Below, in pieces: positions 27,891-37,364 of a DNA stretch of 64,000 bases. The stretch is from positions 62,001-126,000 of the forward strand of contig NZ_CP154796.1 of assembly GCF_039566955.1 (NCBI RefSeq), given 5' to 3'. Made by a program: the position numbers and the translations under genes. Numbering within the stretch: the first letter of the stretch is position 1; every line of letters begins with the position of its first letter. The notes beneath the pieces were generated by a model that ran no database searches, was not told the DNA's origin, and worked only from the letters and a program-made list of their open reading frames with translations. The stretch comes from Micromonospora sp. DSM 45708 (GTDB taxonomy: Bacteria > Actinomycetota > Actinomycetes > Mycobacteriales > Micromonosporaceae).

Positions 27891-27922
27891 GCGGGACCCC
27901 GGAGCGGTGAACCGGGGCCCGC
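27891..27922. terminator. Bidirectional hairpin between NUDIX gene and pstB
   Basis: GCGGGACCCCGG (27891-27902) pairs with CCGGGGCCCGC (27912-27922) apart from the unpaired A. The stem begins directly after the NUDIX stop codon and ends seven bases from the pstB stop. Confidence 0.75.
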
Positions 27923-27929
27923 CGCCACC

Positions 27930-28706
27930 TCAGCCGAAGCGGCCGGTGATGTAGTCCTCGGTCTTCTTCTGGGTCGGGTTGCTGAAGATCTTCTGGGTGT
28001 TGTCGTACTCGATCAGCCGGCCCGGGTCGCCGGTCTTCTCGATCGAGAAGAACGCGGTGCGGTCGGACACCCGCGCGGCCTGCTGCATGTTGTGCGTGAC
28101 GATGATGATGGTGAACTTGTCCTTGAGCTGGAACATCAGGTCCTCGATGGCCAGCGTGGAGATCGGGTCCAGCGCCGAGCACGGCTCGTCCATCAGCACC
28201 ACCTGCGGCTCGACCGCGATGGTCCGGGCGATGCAGAGCCGCTGCTGCTGGCCGCCGGAGAGGCCGGCGCCGGGCTTGCCCAGCCGGTCCTTCACCTCGT
28301 CCCAGAGGTTGGCCGAGCGGAGTGCCTTCTCGGCCGCCTCCTCCAGGATCGACTTGCGCCGGACGCCGTTGAGCTTCAGGCCGGCCACCACGTTCTCGAA
28401 GATGCTCATGGTGGGGAACGGGTTCGGCCGCTGGAAGACCATGCCGATCATCCGGCGGACCGCGGTGACGTCCACGTCGCGGTCGTAGACGTCCTGCCCG
28501 TCGATGGTCAGGTTGCCCTCGACCCGGGCGTTGGGCAGCACCTCGTGCATCCGGTTGATCGACCGCAGGAACGTCGACTTGCCGCAGCCGGACGGGCCGA
28601 TCAGGGCGGTCACGGTCTTCGGCTCGACGGTGAGGTTGATGTTCTCGATCGCCTTGAACCCGCCGTAGTAGGCGGTGACGTTCGAGGCTTCGACGCGCTT
28701 GGCCAT
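27930..28706 (-). CDS. pstB: Phosphate ABC transporter ATP-binding protein PstB
   Basis: The 258-residue ATPase is of the usual PstB length. It has Walker [20 protein letters not shown], the PstB-type [15 protein letters not shown], the signature [16 protein letters not shown], Walker [14 protein letters not shown] and [13 protein letters not shown]. It powers high-affinity phosphate import with PstC and PstA. ATG at 28706 is preferred; the frame is open further upstream through pstA. It is last in the pstSCAB order, 20 bases after pstA. No phoU gene follows. Confidence 0.98.
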   Translation of the reverse strand: MAKRVEASNVTAYYGGFKAIENINLTVEPKTVTALIGPSGCGKSTFLRSINRMHEVLPNARVEGNLTIDGQDVYDRDVDVTAVRRMIGMVFQRPNPFPTMSIFENVVAGLKLNGVRRKSILEEAAEKALRSANLWDEVKDRLGKPGAGLSGGQQQRLCIARTIAVEPQVVLMDEPCSALDPISTLAIEDLMFQLKDKFTIIIVTHNMQQAARVSDRTAFFSIEKTGDPGRLIEYDNTQKIFSNPTQKKTEDYITGRFG

Positions 28707-28726
28707 GGTGACGGTACCTCCGGGGT

Positions 28727-29815
28727 TCATCGGCCGAGCCGGTTTCGACGGGCCAGCAGCTTGGCCGCGATGGTCAGGACGAGGACCAGCGCGACCAGGG
28801 TCAGCGCCGCGGTCCACGCCCGCGCCGGCGAGTACCTCGACGCCTCTCCGGCCTGCTGGTAGACGAAGAGGGCCAGCGACGACTGGTTGTTCTCGAACGG
28901 GTTGAAGTTGATCGCCGCGCCGCCGCCGGCGACGAGCAGCACCGGCGCGGTCTCCCCGGCGGCCCGCGCGATGGCGAGCATGATGCCGGTGACGATGCCG
29001 GGCAGCGCGGTCGGCAGCACGACCCGCAGGATGGTCTTCCACTTGGGCACGCCGAGCGCGTACGCGCCCTCGCGCAGCGGCGCCGGCACCAGCCGGAGCA
29101 TCTCCTCGGTGGAGCGGACCACGGTGGGCAGCATGAGCACGCTCAACGCCAGCGCGGCGGCGAAGCCGGAGAAGCCCGGCCGGCCGTCGTTGAACCACGG
29201 CGAGACGATCAGCACCCAGAACGCCAGCACGAACAGGCCGGTGACGATCGACGGGATGCCGGTCATCACGTCCACGAAGAAGCGGATGGTGAACGCGAAC
29301 CGGCCGCGGCCGTACTCGACCACGTAGATCGCGCAGAGCACGCCGAGCGGCACGGTGATCAGCGCGGCGATGCCGACCTGCTCCAGCGTGCCGATGATCG
29401 CGTGGTAGGCGCCGCCGTTGGCGTCCCGCGCCCCGATGTTGTTCATCGAGGTGCCGAAGAAGTTCGCGTCCAGCCGCTCGGAGCCCTTGCTGACCAGCGT
29501 CCAGACCACGGAGGCCAGCGGCAGCACGGCCAGCACGAACGCGGAGTGGATCAGCGCGCTCCAGGTCCGGTTGCGGGCCGACCGGCGGCCCTCCACCGCG
29601 TTCGCCGCGGCGAAGAGACCGGCCAGGTAGAGCAGCGCGCCGACCACCACGACCAGGACCGGGCCGCCGATCCCGGCGCCGTACACGAGGCCCGCCGACA
29701 GCAGCAGCGCCGCGACGGCGATGGCGGGCGCGGCGTACGCCGGGAGCCGCCGGGCCCGCAGCGTGGCCGGCTGGGCCGGCGGGCGCGGGCGGTGGGTGGG
29801 GAGTGTGGTGGTCAT
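28727..29815 (-). CDS. pstA: Phosphate ABC transporter permease PstA
   Basis: The 362-residue permease has a cytoplasmic Pro/Arg-rich start, six or more membrane segments and the permease EAA-type loop [20 protein letters not shown], then [16 protein letters not shown] typical of PstA. It starts [10 protein letters not shown] at an ATG whose A is shared with the TGA of pstC, so the two are translationally coupled. It is longer than the Escherichia protein because of ~60 extra residues at the N-terminus. It forms the membrane channel with PstC. Confidence 0.96.
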   Translation of the reverse strand: MTTTLPTHRPRPPAQPATLRARRLPAYAAPAIAVAALLLSAGLVYGAGIGGPVLVVVVGALLYLAGLFAAANAVEGRRSARNRTWSALIHSAFVLAVLPLASVVWTLVSKGSERLDANFFGTSMNNIGARDANGGAYHAIIGTLEQVGIAALITVPLGVLCAIYVVEYGRGRFAFTIRFFVDVMTGIPSIVTGLFVLAFWVLIVSPWFNDGRPGFSGFAAALALSVLMLPTVVRSTEEMLRLVPAPLREGAYALGVPKWKTILRVVLPTALPGIVTGIMLAIARAAGETAPVLLVAGGGAAINFNPFENNQSSLALFVYQQAGEASRYSPARAWTAALTLVALVLVLTIAAKLLARRNRLGR

Positions 29816-30900
29816 CAGGCAGCCGACTCCGTGAACTCGCGGCGACGGTAGATGATCGCCCGCGCGGTGATGTTGACGATCAGCGTGATCGCGAACAGCA
29901 CCAGGCCGGAGGCGATCAGCGCGCCGCGGCCGGTGTCGTTCGCCTCGCCGAAGCGGTTGGCGATGTTCGCGGCGATCGAGTTGCCGCCGGCTTCGAGGAT
30001 GTTGAACGAGATGGCGTACGTCGAGCCGAGCGTCAGCGCGAGCGCGATGGTCTCGCCGAGCGCCCGGCCCAGGCCCAGCATCACCGCGGCGATGACACCC
30101 GGCCGGCCGTACGGCAGGACCGCGGTGCGGATCATCTCCCAGCGGGTGGCGCCGAGCGCGAGCGCGGCCTCCTCGTTGGCGGTCGGGGTCTGCCGGAACA
30201 CCTCGCGGGAGAGCGAGGTGACGATCGGCAGCACCATGATCGCCAGCACCACGGAGCCGAGCAGGATCGAGCTGCCGTACGGCCCCTCGCCGAAGATCGG
30301 GATCCAGCCGAAGCACGTGTGCAGCCAGGCGGAGAGGTCGGCGACCGGGCCGGCGAAGTAGTCGCGGCCCCAGAGGCCGAAGACCACGCTCGGCACGGCG
30401 GCCAGCAGGTCGATCAGGAAGCCCAGGCTGTTGCCGAGTCGGCGTGGGGCGTAGTGCGACAGGTAGAGGGCGATGCCCAGCGCGACGGGCACGGCCATGA
30501 GCAGCGCCAGCAGCGAGCTCAGGACGGTGCCGAAGGCGAGCGCGCCGATGCCGAACTTCGGCGGGTCGTCGTTCGGGAACCAGCCCTCGAAGGTCCAGAA
30601 GGACTCGGTGTTGGCCCGCAGCGCCGGCACGGCCTTGGCGATCAGGAAGATCGCGATGGCCGCGATGATGATCAGTACGGTGCTGCCGGCGGCCAGGGTC
30701 AGGCCACGGAACGCCCGTTCCGCGCCGAAGGCGCGGGCGCGGGGCAGGCCGCCGCCCCCGCCGAGGCCGCCGTCGGGGCGGCCAGGGTTGCCGGAGCGCT
30801 CGGCCACACGCGCCGAGGCACCGGCGGGCCGCTCGTGGCTCGTGGCCACGGGGGTCCCGCCGGTGCCGGCGTGCGCCGAGCGCTGAGGGGTGTCACCCAT
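29815..30900 (-). CDS. pstC: Phosphate ABC transporter permease PstC
   Basis: The 361-residue permease starts with a ~60-residue Gly/Arg-rich cytoplasmic tail and has six membrane segments. The EAA-like loop [20 protein letters not shown] is followed by [15 protein letters not shown], both standard for PstC. It pairs with PstA in the inner membrane. The gene lies 41 bases after pstS and overlaps pstA by one base. The long N-terminal tail is common in actinomycetes. Confidence 0.96.
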   Translation of the reverse strand: MGDTPQRSAHAGTGGTPVATSHERPAGASARVAERSGNPGRPDGGLGGGGGLPRARAFGAERAFRGLTLAAGSTVLIIIAAIAIFLIAKAVPALRANTESFWTFEGWFPNDDPPKFGIGALAFGTVLSSLLALLMAVPVALGIALYLSHYAPRRLGNSLGFLIDLLAAVPSVVFGLWGRDYFAGPVADLSAWLHTCFGWIPIFGEGPYGSSILLGSVVLAIMVLPIVTSLSREVFRQTPTANEEAALALGATRWEMIRTAVLPYGRPGVIAAVMLGLGRALGETIALALTLGSTYAISFNILEAGGNSIAANIANRFGEANDTGRGALIASGLVLFAITLIVNITARAIIYRRREFTESAA

Positions 30901-30941
30901 CTGCTCGCTCGCTTCGCGTTGAGGAGGTGTCGATCAGGGCG

Positions 30942-32042
30942 TCAGGAGAGGCTCTTGACCGCGGCCTCGACCTTGGTGCGGACCTCGTCGGGCAGCGGGG
31001 CGTAGCCCAGCTCGACCAGCTCCTGCTGGCCCTCGGCGCTGGCCGCGTGGCCGAGCAGGCCCTTGACCAGCGGCAGCTTGTCGGCGGCGAGGCCCTTGCT
31101 GCAGACGATCTCGTAGGTCGCCAGGACGATCGGGTACGCCCCGGCCTCCTTGGTGTTGTAGTCGATCGACATCTTGAGGTCGTTGCCCTGGCCCTCGAAC
31201 TTGGCCCCGGCGATGGTCTTGCCGGCCGACTCGGCGGTCAGCTCGGTGAACTCGCCGTTGCCGTTCTTGACCTTGGCCATCTTCAGGCCGGAGTTCTCGG
31301 CGTACGACCACTCGACGTAGCTGATGGTGCCCTCGGTGCTCTTGACCTTGCTGGCCACACCGTCGGACTTGGCCGCGCCGACGCCGCCCGGCGCCTTCCA
31401 CGCCTTGGCGTTGCCGAGGGTCCAGTCCGCCTCGGCGGTCTTGGAGAGGTACTTGGTGAAGTTGTCGGTGGTGCCCGACTCGTCGGAGCGGTGCACCGCC
31501 TGGATCGCGGTCGACGGCAGCTTCGCGTCCGGGTTGTCGGCCTTGATCGCGGCGTCGTCCCACTTGGTCACCTTGCCGGCGAAGATCTTCGCCAGGGTGG
31601 CCGGGCTGAACTGGAGGTTGTCCGCGCCGCTGACGTTGTAGACGACCGCGACCGGGCCGATCACCATCGGCAGGTTGAGGGCCTGGCCGCCGGCGCACTT
31701 GGCGTCGGCCTGCGGCTGCTCCTCCGGCTTGAGCGCGGAGTCGGAGCCGGCGAAGTCGGCGGTGCCGGCGATGAACGCCTGGATGCCGGCGCCGGAGCCG
31801 CTCGGCTCGTAGTTGATCGTGGTGCCCGCGCACTTCTGCTGGTACGCCTTGATCCACTCAGCCATGGCGTTCTTCTGCGCGGAGGAGCCCTGCGCGTTCA
31901 GCGTGCCCTTGCCGCAGTCGACCGCGGCGGCGGAACCGGAGGCGCCGGCGGCCGGCTCGTTGTTGTCCGAGCCGCAGGCGCTGAGACCGAGAACCGCGGT
32001 AAGAGCGAGACAGGCGATGGCGCCGTGCCGCTGGAGCTTCAC
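30942..32042 (-). CDS. pstS: Phosphate-binding lipoprotein PstS
   Basis: The 366-residue protein is a lipoprotein (ACLALTAVLGLSAC, Cys at 23) with the phosphate-binding family motifs LNAQGSSAQKNAM, YEPSGSGAGIQAF and ADFAGSDSAL, and the later HRSDESGTTDNFTKYL. It catches phosphate outside the membrane and hands it to PstCA. It is first in the pst operon. A PHO box lies about 110 bases before its ATG, with a -10-like TAACTT between. The operon should turn on when phosphate is low. Confidence 0.97.
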   Translation of the reverse strand: MKLQRHGAIACLALTAVLGLSACGSDNNEPAAGASGSAAAVDCGKGTLNAQGSSAQKNAMAEWIKAYQQKCAGTTINYEPSGSGAGIQAFIAGTADFAGSDSALKPEEQPQADAKCAGGQALNLPMVIGPVAVVYNVSGADNLQFSPATLAKIFAGKVTKWDDAAIKADNPDAKLPSTAIQAVHRSDESGTTDNFTKYLSKTAEADWTLGNAKAWKAPGGVGAAKSDGVASKVKSTEGTISYVEWSYAENSGLKMAKVKNGNGEFTELTAESAGKTIAGAKFEGQGNDLKMSIDYNTKEAGAYPIVLATYEIVCSKGLAADKLPLVKGLLGHAASAEGQQELVELGYAPLPDEVRTKVEAAVKSLS

Positions 32043-32118
32043 TTGAAAGGTTTCCCTTCACGTCTTTGGTCAGGTCGCCCGGGGTTGCCGGGGGCCGGCG
32101 CTGACCGGCTTGACGTGA

Positions 32119-32173
32119 AAGTTAGGAGGACCAGGTGGACGGTTCGCCGGTCGGAAGTGAACGCGGGATGAAC
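32119..32173 (-). promoter_or_regulatory. pst promoter region with PHO box
   Basis: On the minus strand, GTTCATCCCGC and GTTCACTTCCG (32173-32152) are two adjoining 11-base PhoP-type units. TAACTT (32124-32119) is a likely -10 box, 27 bases downstream. The spacing fits activation by PhoP in place of a -35 box. Confidence 0.75.
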
Positions 32174-32333
32174 ACGTCCGGCCGGCGAGGTGGCCGTATG
32201 CTGAGGTGAGCCTGTCCATTTCGTGAACTCGCGGCCCGCTATCGCTTTTAGCGTGATTTATCCGGGCGACTGTTATCGCGCCGTGGCTCCGGCGTGATGC
32301 TCCCGTGACCGGCGTCGGGTGCCCTGCCGGCGC

Positions 32334-33293
32334 TCAGCCGAGCTGGTAGTTGACGTGCGCGGACCAGCGGGCGAAACCGGTCCGCTCGTAGAGCGAGACC
32401 GCGCCGGCGTTGCTCTCGTCGACGTAGAGCATCACCCGGTCCAGCCCGCGCCGGTCGCGCAGGTGGGCCAGGCCGGCGGCGGTGAGCGCCCGGCCGAGCC
32501 CGCCGCGGTGCACGGACGGGTCCACCCCGAGCACGTAGACCTCGCCGATCCGGGCCGAGCCGGGCCGCTCGTGCACCTTGGTCCAGTGGAAGCCGAGCAG
32601 TCGGCCGGTGGCGGAGTCCACCGCGAGCAGGAAGCCGGCCGGGTCGAACCACGGCTCGGCGAGGCGCACCCGAAGGTCGTCGAGCGTCCACCGGCCCTGC
32701 TCGGGATGCTGGGCGAACGCCGCGTTGTTGACCGCCAGCCAGCTCTCGTCGTCCTCGCCGGGGCGGAACGCGCGCAGCTCCACACCCTCGGGCAGGACCG
32801 GCGCGGGCACCGCCCCGGTCAGCGGGCGGCGGAGCTGCCACAGCACCCGGGCGCGGGTGAAGCCCAGGTCGACCGCGAGCGCGGCGGCGGACGGGTGGTC
32901 GCCGTGCGCCCAGGCCCGCAGCGGACCGGTGGCGGCGGCCAGCACGCCCCGGGCCAGCGCCCGGCCGGTGCCGCGCCGCCGGTGCGCCGGGTGCACCACC
33001 AGCTCCACGCCGACGCCCTCCGCCGGGGCGGTGGTGTCCAGGTGTGCGTACCCGGTCAGGGAGCCGTCGGCGGCGCGGGCGGTGAGGTGCACGGCCGGCG
33101 CCTCCGGGTCGCGCAGCCGCAGCAGCACGTGCTCGTCGAGCGGATCGGCGCCGTCGGCGTCGCCGGCCGCGCGGGCCAGCGCCAGCACGTCGGCGACCTC
33201 GGCCGTCGTCAGCCGGTCGGTGGACGTGACCCCCCGGCCGGTCGGGGTCACTGCCTCGGGTCCGGGACCGCTCGTCGGCTCGGTGCTGCTCAT
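32334..33293 (-). CDS. mshD: Mycothiol synthase
   Basis: The 319-residue protein has two GNAT domains. The first has VGVELVVHPAHRRRGTGRALA; the second, active one has HWTKVHERPGSARIGEVYVL and GVDPSVHRGGLGRALTAAGL, then YVDESNAGAVSLYERTGF, a run shared with MshD. It acetylates Cys-GlcN-Ins with acetyl-CoA in the last step of mycothiol synthesis. ATG at 33293 is chosen over 33302 because TAACGT (33301-33306) lies seven bases before it, a leaderless start. It sits upstream of pstS on the same strand but the pst promoter separates them. Confidence 0.95.
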   Translation of the reverse strand: MSSTEPTSGPGPEAVTPTGRGVTSTDRLTTAEVADVLALARAAGDADGADPLDEHVLLRLRDPEAPAVHLTARAADGSLTGYAHLDTTAPAEGVGVELVVHPAHRRRGTGRALARGVLAAATGPLRAWAHGDHPSAAALAVDLGFTRARVLWQLRRPLTGAVPAPVLPEGVELRAFRPGEDDESWLAVNNAAFAQHPEQGRWTLDDLRVRLAEPWFDPAGFLLAVDSATGRLLGFHWTKVHERPGSARIGEVYVLGVDPSVHRGGLGRALTAAGLAHLRDRRGLDRVMLYVDESNAGAVSLYERTGFARWSAHVNYQLG

Positions 33294-33360
33294 CCCCGTC
33301 ACGTTAGTGGCCGGCGGGCGGTCGTTCCCGCGGGGCGGCGACGGCCTGTGGTGGCGCTCG

Positions 33361-34191
33361 TCACGGGGCGCGGGTGGGCAGCGGTTCCAGCTCGAACCGC
33401 GCGAGCAGTTCCGGCAGGAGCTGCTGCAACGCCGCGACCGTGCCGGAGCGGTCCCCGCCCGCGTCGTGCATGAGGACGATCGCGCCGGGCGCGATCTGCG
33501 CGCGGACCCGCGCCGCCACGGTCTCCGCCCCCGGCGCCCGCCAGTCCGACGGGTCGACGCTCCAGTGCAGCGGCGTGAGGCCCAGCTCCGCGCAGGCCGA
33601 CGCGACCGGGGCGGTCCAGGCGCCGCCCGGCTGCCGGTAGTACGCGATCCGGGCGCCCGGCGCGGCGGCCAGGATCGCGTCGTTGGTGCGTCTCAGGTCG
33701 GCCCGGATCGTCTCCGGGGTGCGCCGGCCGAGGTTGACGTCGTGCTTCCAGGAGTGGTTGCACAGCGTGTGCCCCTCGGCCGCGATGGACCGGACCAGGT
33801 CCGGGTAGCTCTCCGCGTTCTCGCCGACGACGCAGAACGTGGCCTTCACGCCGTACTGGCTCAGCAGGGCGAGCACCTGTGGCGTCCACCGGGGGTCGGG
33901 GCCGTCGTCGAAGGTCAACGCGACCCGGGACGAGCCGGTGGTGACGTGTGCGCCGTACGGGCCCGCGCCGTCCCCGGTGACGTCCGGCGCGCTCGTGGCG
34001 GCGTCCGGGCTCGGCCGGTCGCCCGTCGGCGGCTGGTCGGCGTAGTGCGGGGCGGTGGCGGAGGCGGTCACGCCCGCGGCTGTCGGATGCCGCTCCGGCA
34101 CCACCCCGCGGCCCAGCGCGTACGCCGAGGCCAGCAGCCCGACGAGCACCGCGGTCACCACCGTCACCGTCTTCAGCGTCGAGCCGGACAT
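33361..34191 (-). CDS. Polysaccharide deacetylase (NodB domain, CE4), membrane-anchored
   Basis: The 276-residue protein has one N-terminal hydrophobic segment (TVVTAVLVGLLASAYALG) and a Ser/Thr/Pro-rich linker, then a NodB domain: VALTFDDGPDPRW (catalytic Asp, metal Asp), HTLCNHSWKHDVNL (metal His pair), RQPGGAW and VLMHDAGGDR. These are all five CE4 motifs. It should deacetylate N-acetylated sugars in the cell wall or in chitin-like chains outside the membrane. The gene ends 67 bases upstream of mshD on the same strand and may share its transcript. Confidence 0.92.
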   Translation of the reverse strand: MSGSTLKTVTVVTAVLVGLLASAYALGRGVVPERHPTAAGVTASATAPHYADQPPTGDRPSPDAATSAPDVTGDGAGPYGAHVTTGSSRVALTFDDGPDPRWTPQVLALLSQYGVKATFCVVGENAESYPDLVRSIAAEGHTLCNHSWKHDVNLGRRTPETIRADLRRTNDAILAAAPGARIAYYRQPGGAWTAPVASACAELGLTPLHWSVDPSDWRAPGAETVAARVRAQIAPGAIVLMHDAGGDRSGTVAALQQLLPELLARFELEPLPTRAP

Positions 34192-34346
34192 CAGTGGTAC
34201 CGGCCGTTCGCCGCCCCCGTGGTCACCGCGTGCACCGTGGCCCCCCTCGGTCCTGACAAACCAGGCAGTCAGGATATGAGGGGTTCAGCGGGCAAATGGG
34301 GCATATGGGGAAGATGTCCCCGAGTGGAGGGACGCGTCGACGCCGG

Positions 34347-35060
34347 TCAGACCGGCAGCGGTGCGGGCTCCGACTCCGGCAGCGAGCGCGACGGCGGCAC
34401 GACGAACTTGTAGCCGACCTGACGGACCGTGCCGATCATCGACTCGTACTCCGAACCGAGCTTCGCCCGCAGTCGCCGGACGTGCACGTCGACCGTCCGG
34501 GTGCCGCCGAAGTAGTCGTAGCCCCAGACCTCGCGCAGCAACTGGTCCCGGGTGAACACCCGCCCCGGGTGCTGGGCGAGGAACTTCAACAGCTCGAACT
34601 CCTTGTAGGTCAGGTCGAGCGGCCGGCCCTTCAGCTTGGCGGCGTACGTGTCCGGGTCGATGTTCAGCTCGCCGGCCCGGATCGAGCCGCCGGCGCCCGC
34701 GACGGCGTTGTTCAGCCGGCCGACCGCCAGCCGCAGCCGCGCCTCCACCTCGGCCGGGCCGGCTCCGGCGAGGATCACGTCGTCCACCCCCCAGTCGGCG
34801 TTCAGCGCGATCAGGCCGGCCTCGGTGACCACCGCGACCAGCGGCACGCCGAGCCCGGTGGCGTGCAGCATCCGGCAGGTGGCGCGTGCCTCGCTCAGCT
34901 CGGAGCGGGCATCCACCAGGACGGCGTCCGGCGTCGGGCCGGAGACCAGCGTGCGGACGTCGCGGGGTGCGGTGCGCACCGCATGCGGCAGCAGGTCGAG
35001 TGCCGGCAACACCGCCGACGGCTCGCCGGCCCGTGCGGTCACGAGCATCAGGAGCTCCAC
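34347..35060 (-). CDS. glnR: Nitrogen regulator GlnR (OmpR-family orphan response regulator)
   Basis: The 237-residue protein has an atypical receiver domain ([54 protein letters not shown]) and a winged-helix domain ([40 protein letters not shown]). The ADWG(V/I)DDV block and the whole C-terminal half match GlnR of Streptomyces. GlnR acts without a partner kinase and controls glnA, amtB and other nitrogen genes. GTG at 35060 follows GGAGG by five bases. A GlnR-box-like sequence lies in the divergent upstream region. Confidence 0.93.
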   Translation of the reverse strand: MELLMLVTARAGEPSAVLPALDLLPHAVRTAPRDVRTLVSGPTPDAVLVDARSELSEARATCRMLHATGLGVPLVAVVTEAGLIALNADWGVDDVILAGAGPAEVEARLRLAVGRLNNAVAGAGGSIRAGELNIDPDTYAAKLKGRPLDLTYKEFELLKFLAQHPGRVFTRDQLLREVWGYDYFGGTRTVDVHVRRLRAKLGSEYESMIGTVRQVGYKFVVPPSRSLPESEPAPLPV

Positions 35061-35253
35061 GATCACCTCCGTCCCGGCGGCCCTTTGGCCGCGCGCGACC
35101 AGCGGCACGCCCGGTGGGGGCGGCGCTGTGAACTTGCGTGGGTCCCGGCGTCGCTGACGGGCGGGGGAACGGGTTGAGCGTAACCGATGGTCCGGCCGTC
35201 ACCTTCACGTCTTTTCCTGTTTGCCCTTTCTGCCCTCGATCGCGGCGCAGGTT

Positions 35254-35269
35254 TTAACGTTGCCGAAAC
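35254..35269. promoter_or_regulatory. Candidate GlnR box
   Basis: TTAAC, six bases, GAAAC. This matches the known pattern gTnAC-n6-GaAAC of GlnR sites except at the first base. It lies between glnR and the divergent membrane-protein gene, 43 bases before the latter. Confidence 0.5.
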
Positions 35270-35311
35270 CGTGACCTCCGCCCGACCGCCCGGGTCTGGC
35301 ACGATCGGGGC

Positions 35312-36361
35312 GTGTTTCCCTCCACCTCGCGCGACGCCGGTCGTGAACCGTGGGCCGACGACCCGTCCTCCGGGCCGTCCGGCCCGGCCCGTGGCTACCC
35401 GCCCACCCCGCGCGCCGGGTCCGGCGAGGAGGAGGGGGAGCAGCGGGAGCGCAAGGGGCCCCGCCGGCTCCGCAAGGGCGGCCCGAGCCGGCGTCCCGAC
35501 GACGCCCCCGACGAGGTGCCCGAGGACGAGGTGCCGCCGGTGGAGTTCCGCCGGCCGCTGGCGCTCACCGTGGCCGGCTTCGCCGCGCTGCTCGGCGTCG
35601 GCCTCGTGCTCGGCGCGCAGACCGCCGGTCCGGGCCACCGGCTGCCGTTCGCGGCCATCATCTTCGGCGTCCAACTGCTCTACGTGCTCGCCTGGACGAT
35701 GGCCATGCGACCGCCCGCGCTGCTGGTCGTCGCGCTGGTCAGCGCCGGCACGGCGGTGATCGCCGACGTCGCCGCCGTGCGGGCGGACGTCGCCGGCCTG
35801 GCCCCGCTCGGGTACGCCGCGGTGGCCGGCCTCGTGCTCGGCGTACTTGGCCAGCTCGTCCGCCGGGTGGACCGGGTCCGGGTGACCGACTCGCTGGGCG
35901 GCACCCTGCTCATCGTGGTGGGGGTGGTCGCCTTCGCCTCGCTCATCGTGCTCAGCCGGATCCCCAAGGGCACCCAGGCGATCACGGTCTGCCTCACCGC
36001 CGCCGGGGTGGCCCTGCTGGTGGCCCGGCTGACCGACGCGGTGGCCCCGTGGCCCCGGCTCGCCCCGCAGGTGCCGCGCGGCGCTACCGGCGTGGTGGCG
36101 GGCGCCATGCTCGGCACGCTGACCAGCGCCGTGCTCGGCAGTTACCTGGTCGGCTTCACCCCGACCAGCGCCGCGCTGGTCGGGGTGGTCACCGCCGCCA
36201 CCGCCGTGCTGGCCGACCTCGCCGTCGGGTACGCAGAGGCGGGCCGGCTGATGGCCGGGGAGCCGCCGACCATGTGGGCGGCCCGGCACATGCAGGGGCC
36301 GCTGGGCGGCTTCGCGCTCGCCGCGCCGGCCGCGTACGCCATGTGCGTGCTCTTCCTCTGA
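35312..36361 (+). CDS. Integral membrane protein, unknown function
   Basis: The 349-residue protein has a charged, disordered N-terminus of ~90 residues (runs of Glu, Arg, Pro, Asp) and then about eight membrane segments starting at PLALTVAGFAALLGVGLVLG. The C-terminus ends in a hydrophobic helix. No enzyme motif is recognised; similar actinobacterial proteins are annotated only as membrane proteins. The GTG start is six bases after CACGAT, a weak -10. Its position divergent from glnR with a GlnR-box-like site between suggests possible nitrogen control, which is an inference. Confidence 0.75.
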   Translation: MFPSTSRDAGREPWADDPSSGPSGPARGYPPTPRAGSGEEEGEQRERKGPRRLRKGGPSRRPDDAPDEVPEDEVPPVEFRRPLALTVAGFAALLGVGLVLGAQTAGPGHRLPFAAIIFGVQLLYVLAWTMAMRPPALLVVALVSAGTAVIADVAAVRADVAGLAPLGYAAVAGLVLGVLGQLVRRVDRVRVTDSLGGTLLIVVGVVAFASLIVLSRIPKGTQAITVCLTAAGVALLVARLTDAVAPWPRLAPQVPRGATGVVAGAMLGTLTSAVLGSYLVGFTPTSAALVGVVTAATAVLADLAVGYAEAGRLMAGEPPTMWAARHMQGPLGGFALAAPAAYAMCVLFL

Positions 36362-36443
36362 GCGCCCGGTTGGGGAAACCCCGCCCCGGGTAAGTACGGT
36401 TGCGCCGCGAGACGCGGTGACGGCGGCGAGGACTGGAGGCGGC

Positions 36444-37226
36444 GTGGCAGAGGCGTACCCGACGGAGGGCCGGCCCCGTCGCCGGGGTCGGAAGGTGCTG
36501 ATCGGTTTCCTCGTGCTGCTGCTGGTGCTGGCCGGGTTGTTGGTCGTCGCCGACCGGGTGGCCGCCGGGGTGGCCGAGCGGGCGATCGCCGACCAGGTGC
36601 GGCAGGAGGTCGCCAAGCAGGACGCCCAGTCCGCCGCGCCCAAGGTCGAGGTGGGCGGCTTCCCGTTCCTCAACCAGGTGCTCGCCGGCAGGTACGAGCG
36701 CATCTCGATCCAGTTGACCGACGTGAAGGGCAGCGTGCAGGGCGACACGGTCGACGTGCCGCGGCTGGACGTGGACGCCCGCGACGTGACCGCGTCCCTG
36801 GACACGATCCGCTCCGGTCGGGGCGACGTGGTGGCCGAGCGCGTCGACGGGCGGGGCACCGTCACCTACGACAGCCTGGCCAAGTTGCTGAAGCGGCCCG
36901 GCCTGACGCTCGGCGAGCGCGACGGCAAGCTGGCGGTCACCGCCCCGGTGGACATTCTCGGCGTCAAGCTGACCGTCAACGGCACCGCCGCCGTGACGGT
37001 GGCCGACGGCAAGGTGGCGCTGCGCTTCAGCGACCTCACCGCCGACGGCCTGCCGAACGTGGCGCTGGCGCGGACGCTGCTGGCCAACTACGCCCGGAGC
37101 ATCTCGATCGACGTGCCGCTGCCGGAGCTGCCGTTCCAGCTCAACGTCCGCAAGGTGGAGCCGAGGCCGGAGGGCCTGGTGGTCACCGCGGACGCGGCGA
37201 ACGTGCCGCTCAATTCCGCCCGCTGA
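36444..37226 (+). CDS. LmeA-like phospholipid-binding protein (DUF2993)
   Basis: The 260-residue protein has a basic start, one signal-anchor helix (KVLIGFLVLLLVLAGLLVVA) and a DUF2993 domain with VEVGGFPFLNQVLAGRYERI and the closing VPLPELPFQLNVRKVEPRPE. LmeA of mycobacteria binds phospholipids in the periplasm and supports mannan elongation of lipoglycans. A lipid-binding role outside the membrane is therefore likely. GGAGG precedes the GTG at 36444 by a few bases; the upstream in-frame ATG at 36417 lacks support. Confidence 0.85.
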   Translation: MAEAYPTEGRPRRRGRKVLIGFLVLLLVLAGLLVVADRVAAGVAERAIADQVRQEVAKQDAQSAAPKVEVGGFPFLNQVLAGRYERISIQLTDVKGSVQGDTVDVPRLDVDARDVTASLDTIRSGRGDVVAERVDGRGTVTYDSLAKLLKRPGLTLGERDGKLAVTAPVDILGVKLTVNGTAAVTVADGKVALRFSDLTADGLPNVALARTLLANYARSISIDVPLPELPFQLNVRKVEPRPEGLVVTADAANVPLNSAR

Positions 37227-37286
37227 CGTCTCGCATGCTGGTCGGCCCGGTGGCACATGCCGGGCCGGCTGGTAATGTCCCCTCCC

Positions 37287-37364
37287 ATGGGGACCCTCCT
37301 CACCAAACGGCGCGCGGTCGACCTGTGCCGCGTGGCCACCTGCCTGTGTCGCCCCGTCATCTGA
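37287..37364 (+). CDS. Cysteine-rich leader peptide (25 aa) of the sulfurtransferase operon
   Basis: The ORF encodes 25 residues, beginning MGTLLTKRRAVDL and ending CRVATCLCRPVI, with Cys codons at positions 14, 19 and 21. The M-x-x-x-L-T-x-R-x-x-V-D-L-x-R pattern is that of leader peptides before sulfur genes in actinobacteria. TAATGT at 37273-37278 lies eight bases before the ATG, so the leader is probably leaderless. A small GGCCGC/GCGGCC hairpin lies at 37381-37395. Stalling at Cys codons when cysteine is short should raise expression of the next genes. Confidence 0.85.
   Translation: MGTLLTKRRAVDLCRVATCLCRPVI

Noticed and set aside
27930..29198. PstB with a ~160-residue N-terminal extension
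   Set aside because: The open frame upstream of 28706 lies inside pstA in another frame; PstB is normally 258 residues from this ATG.
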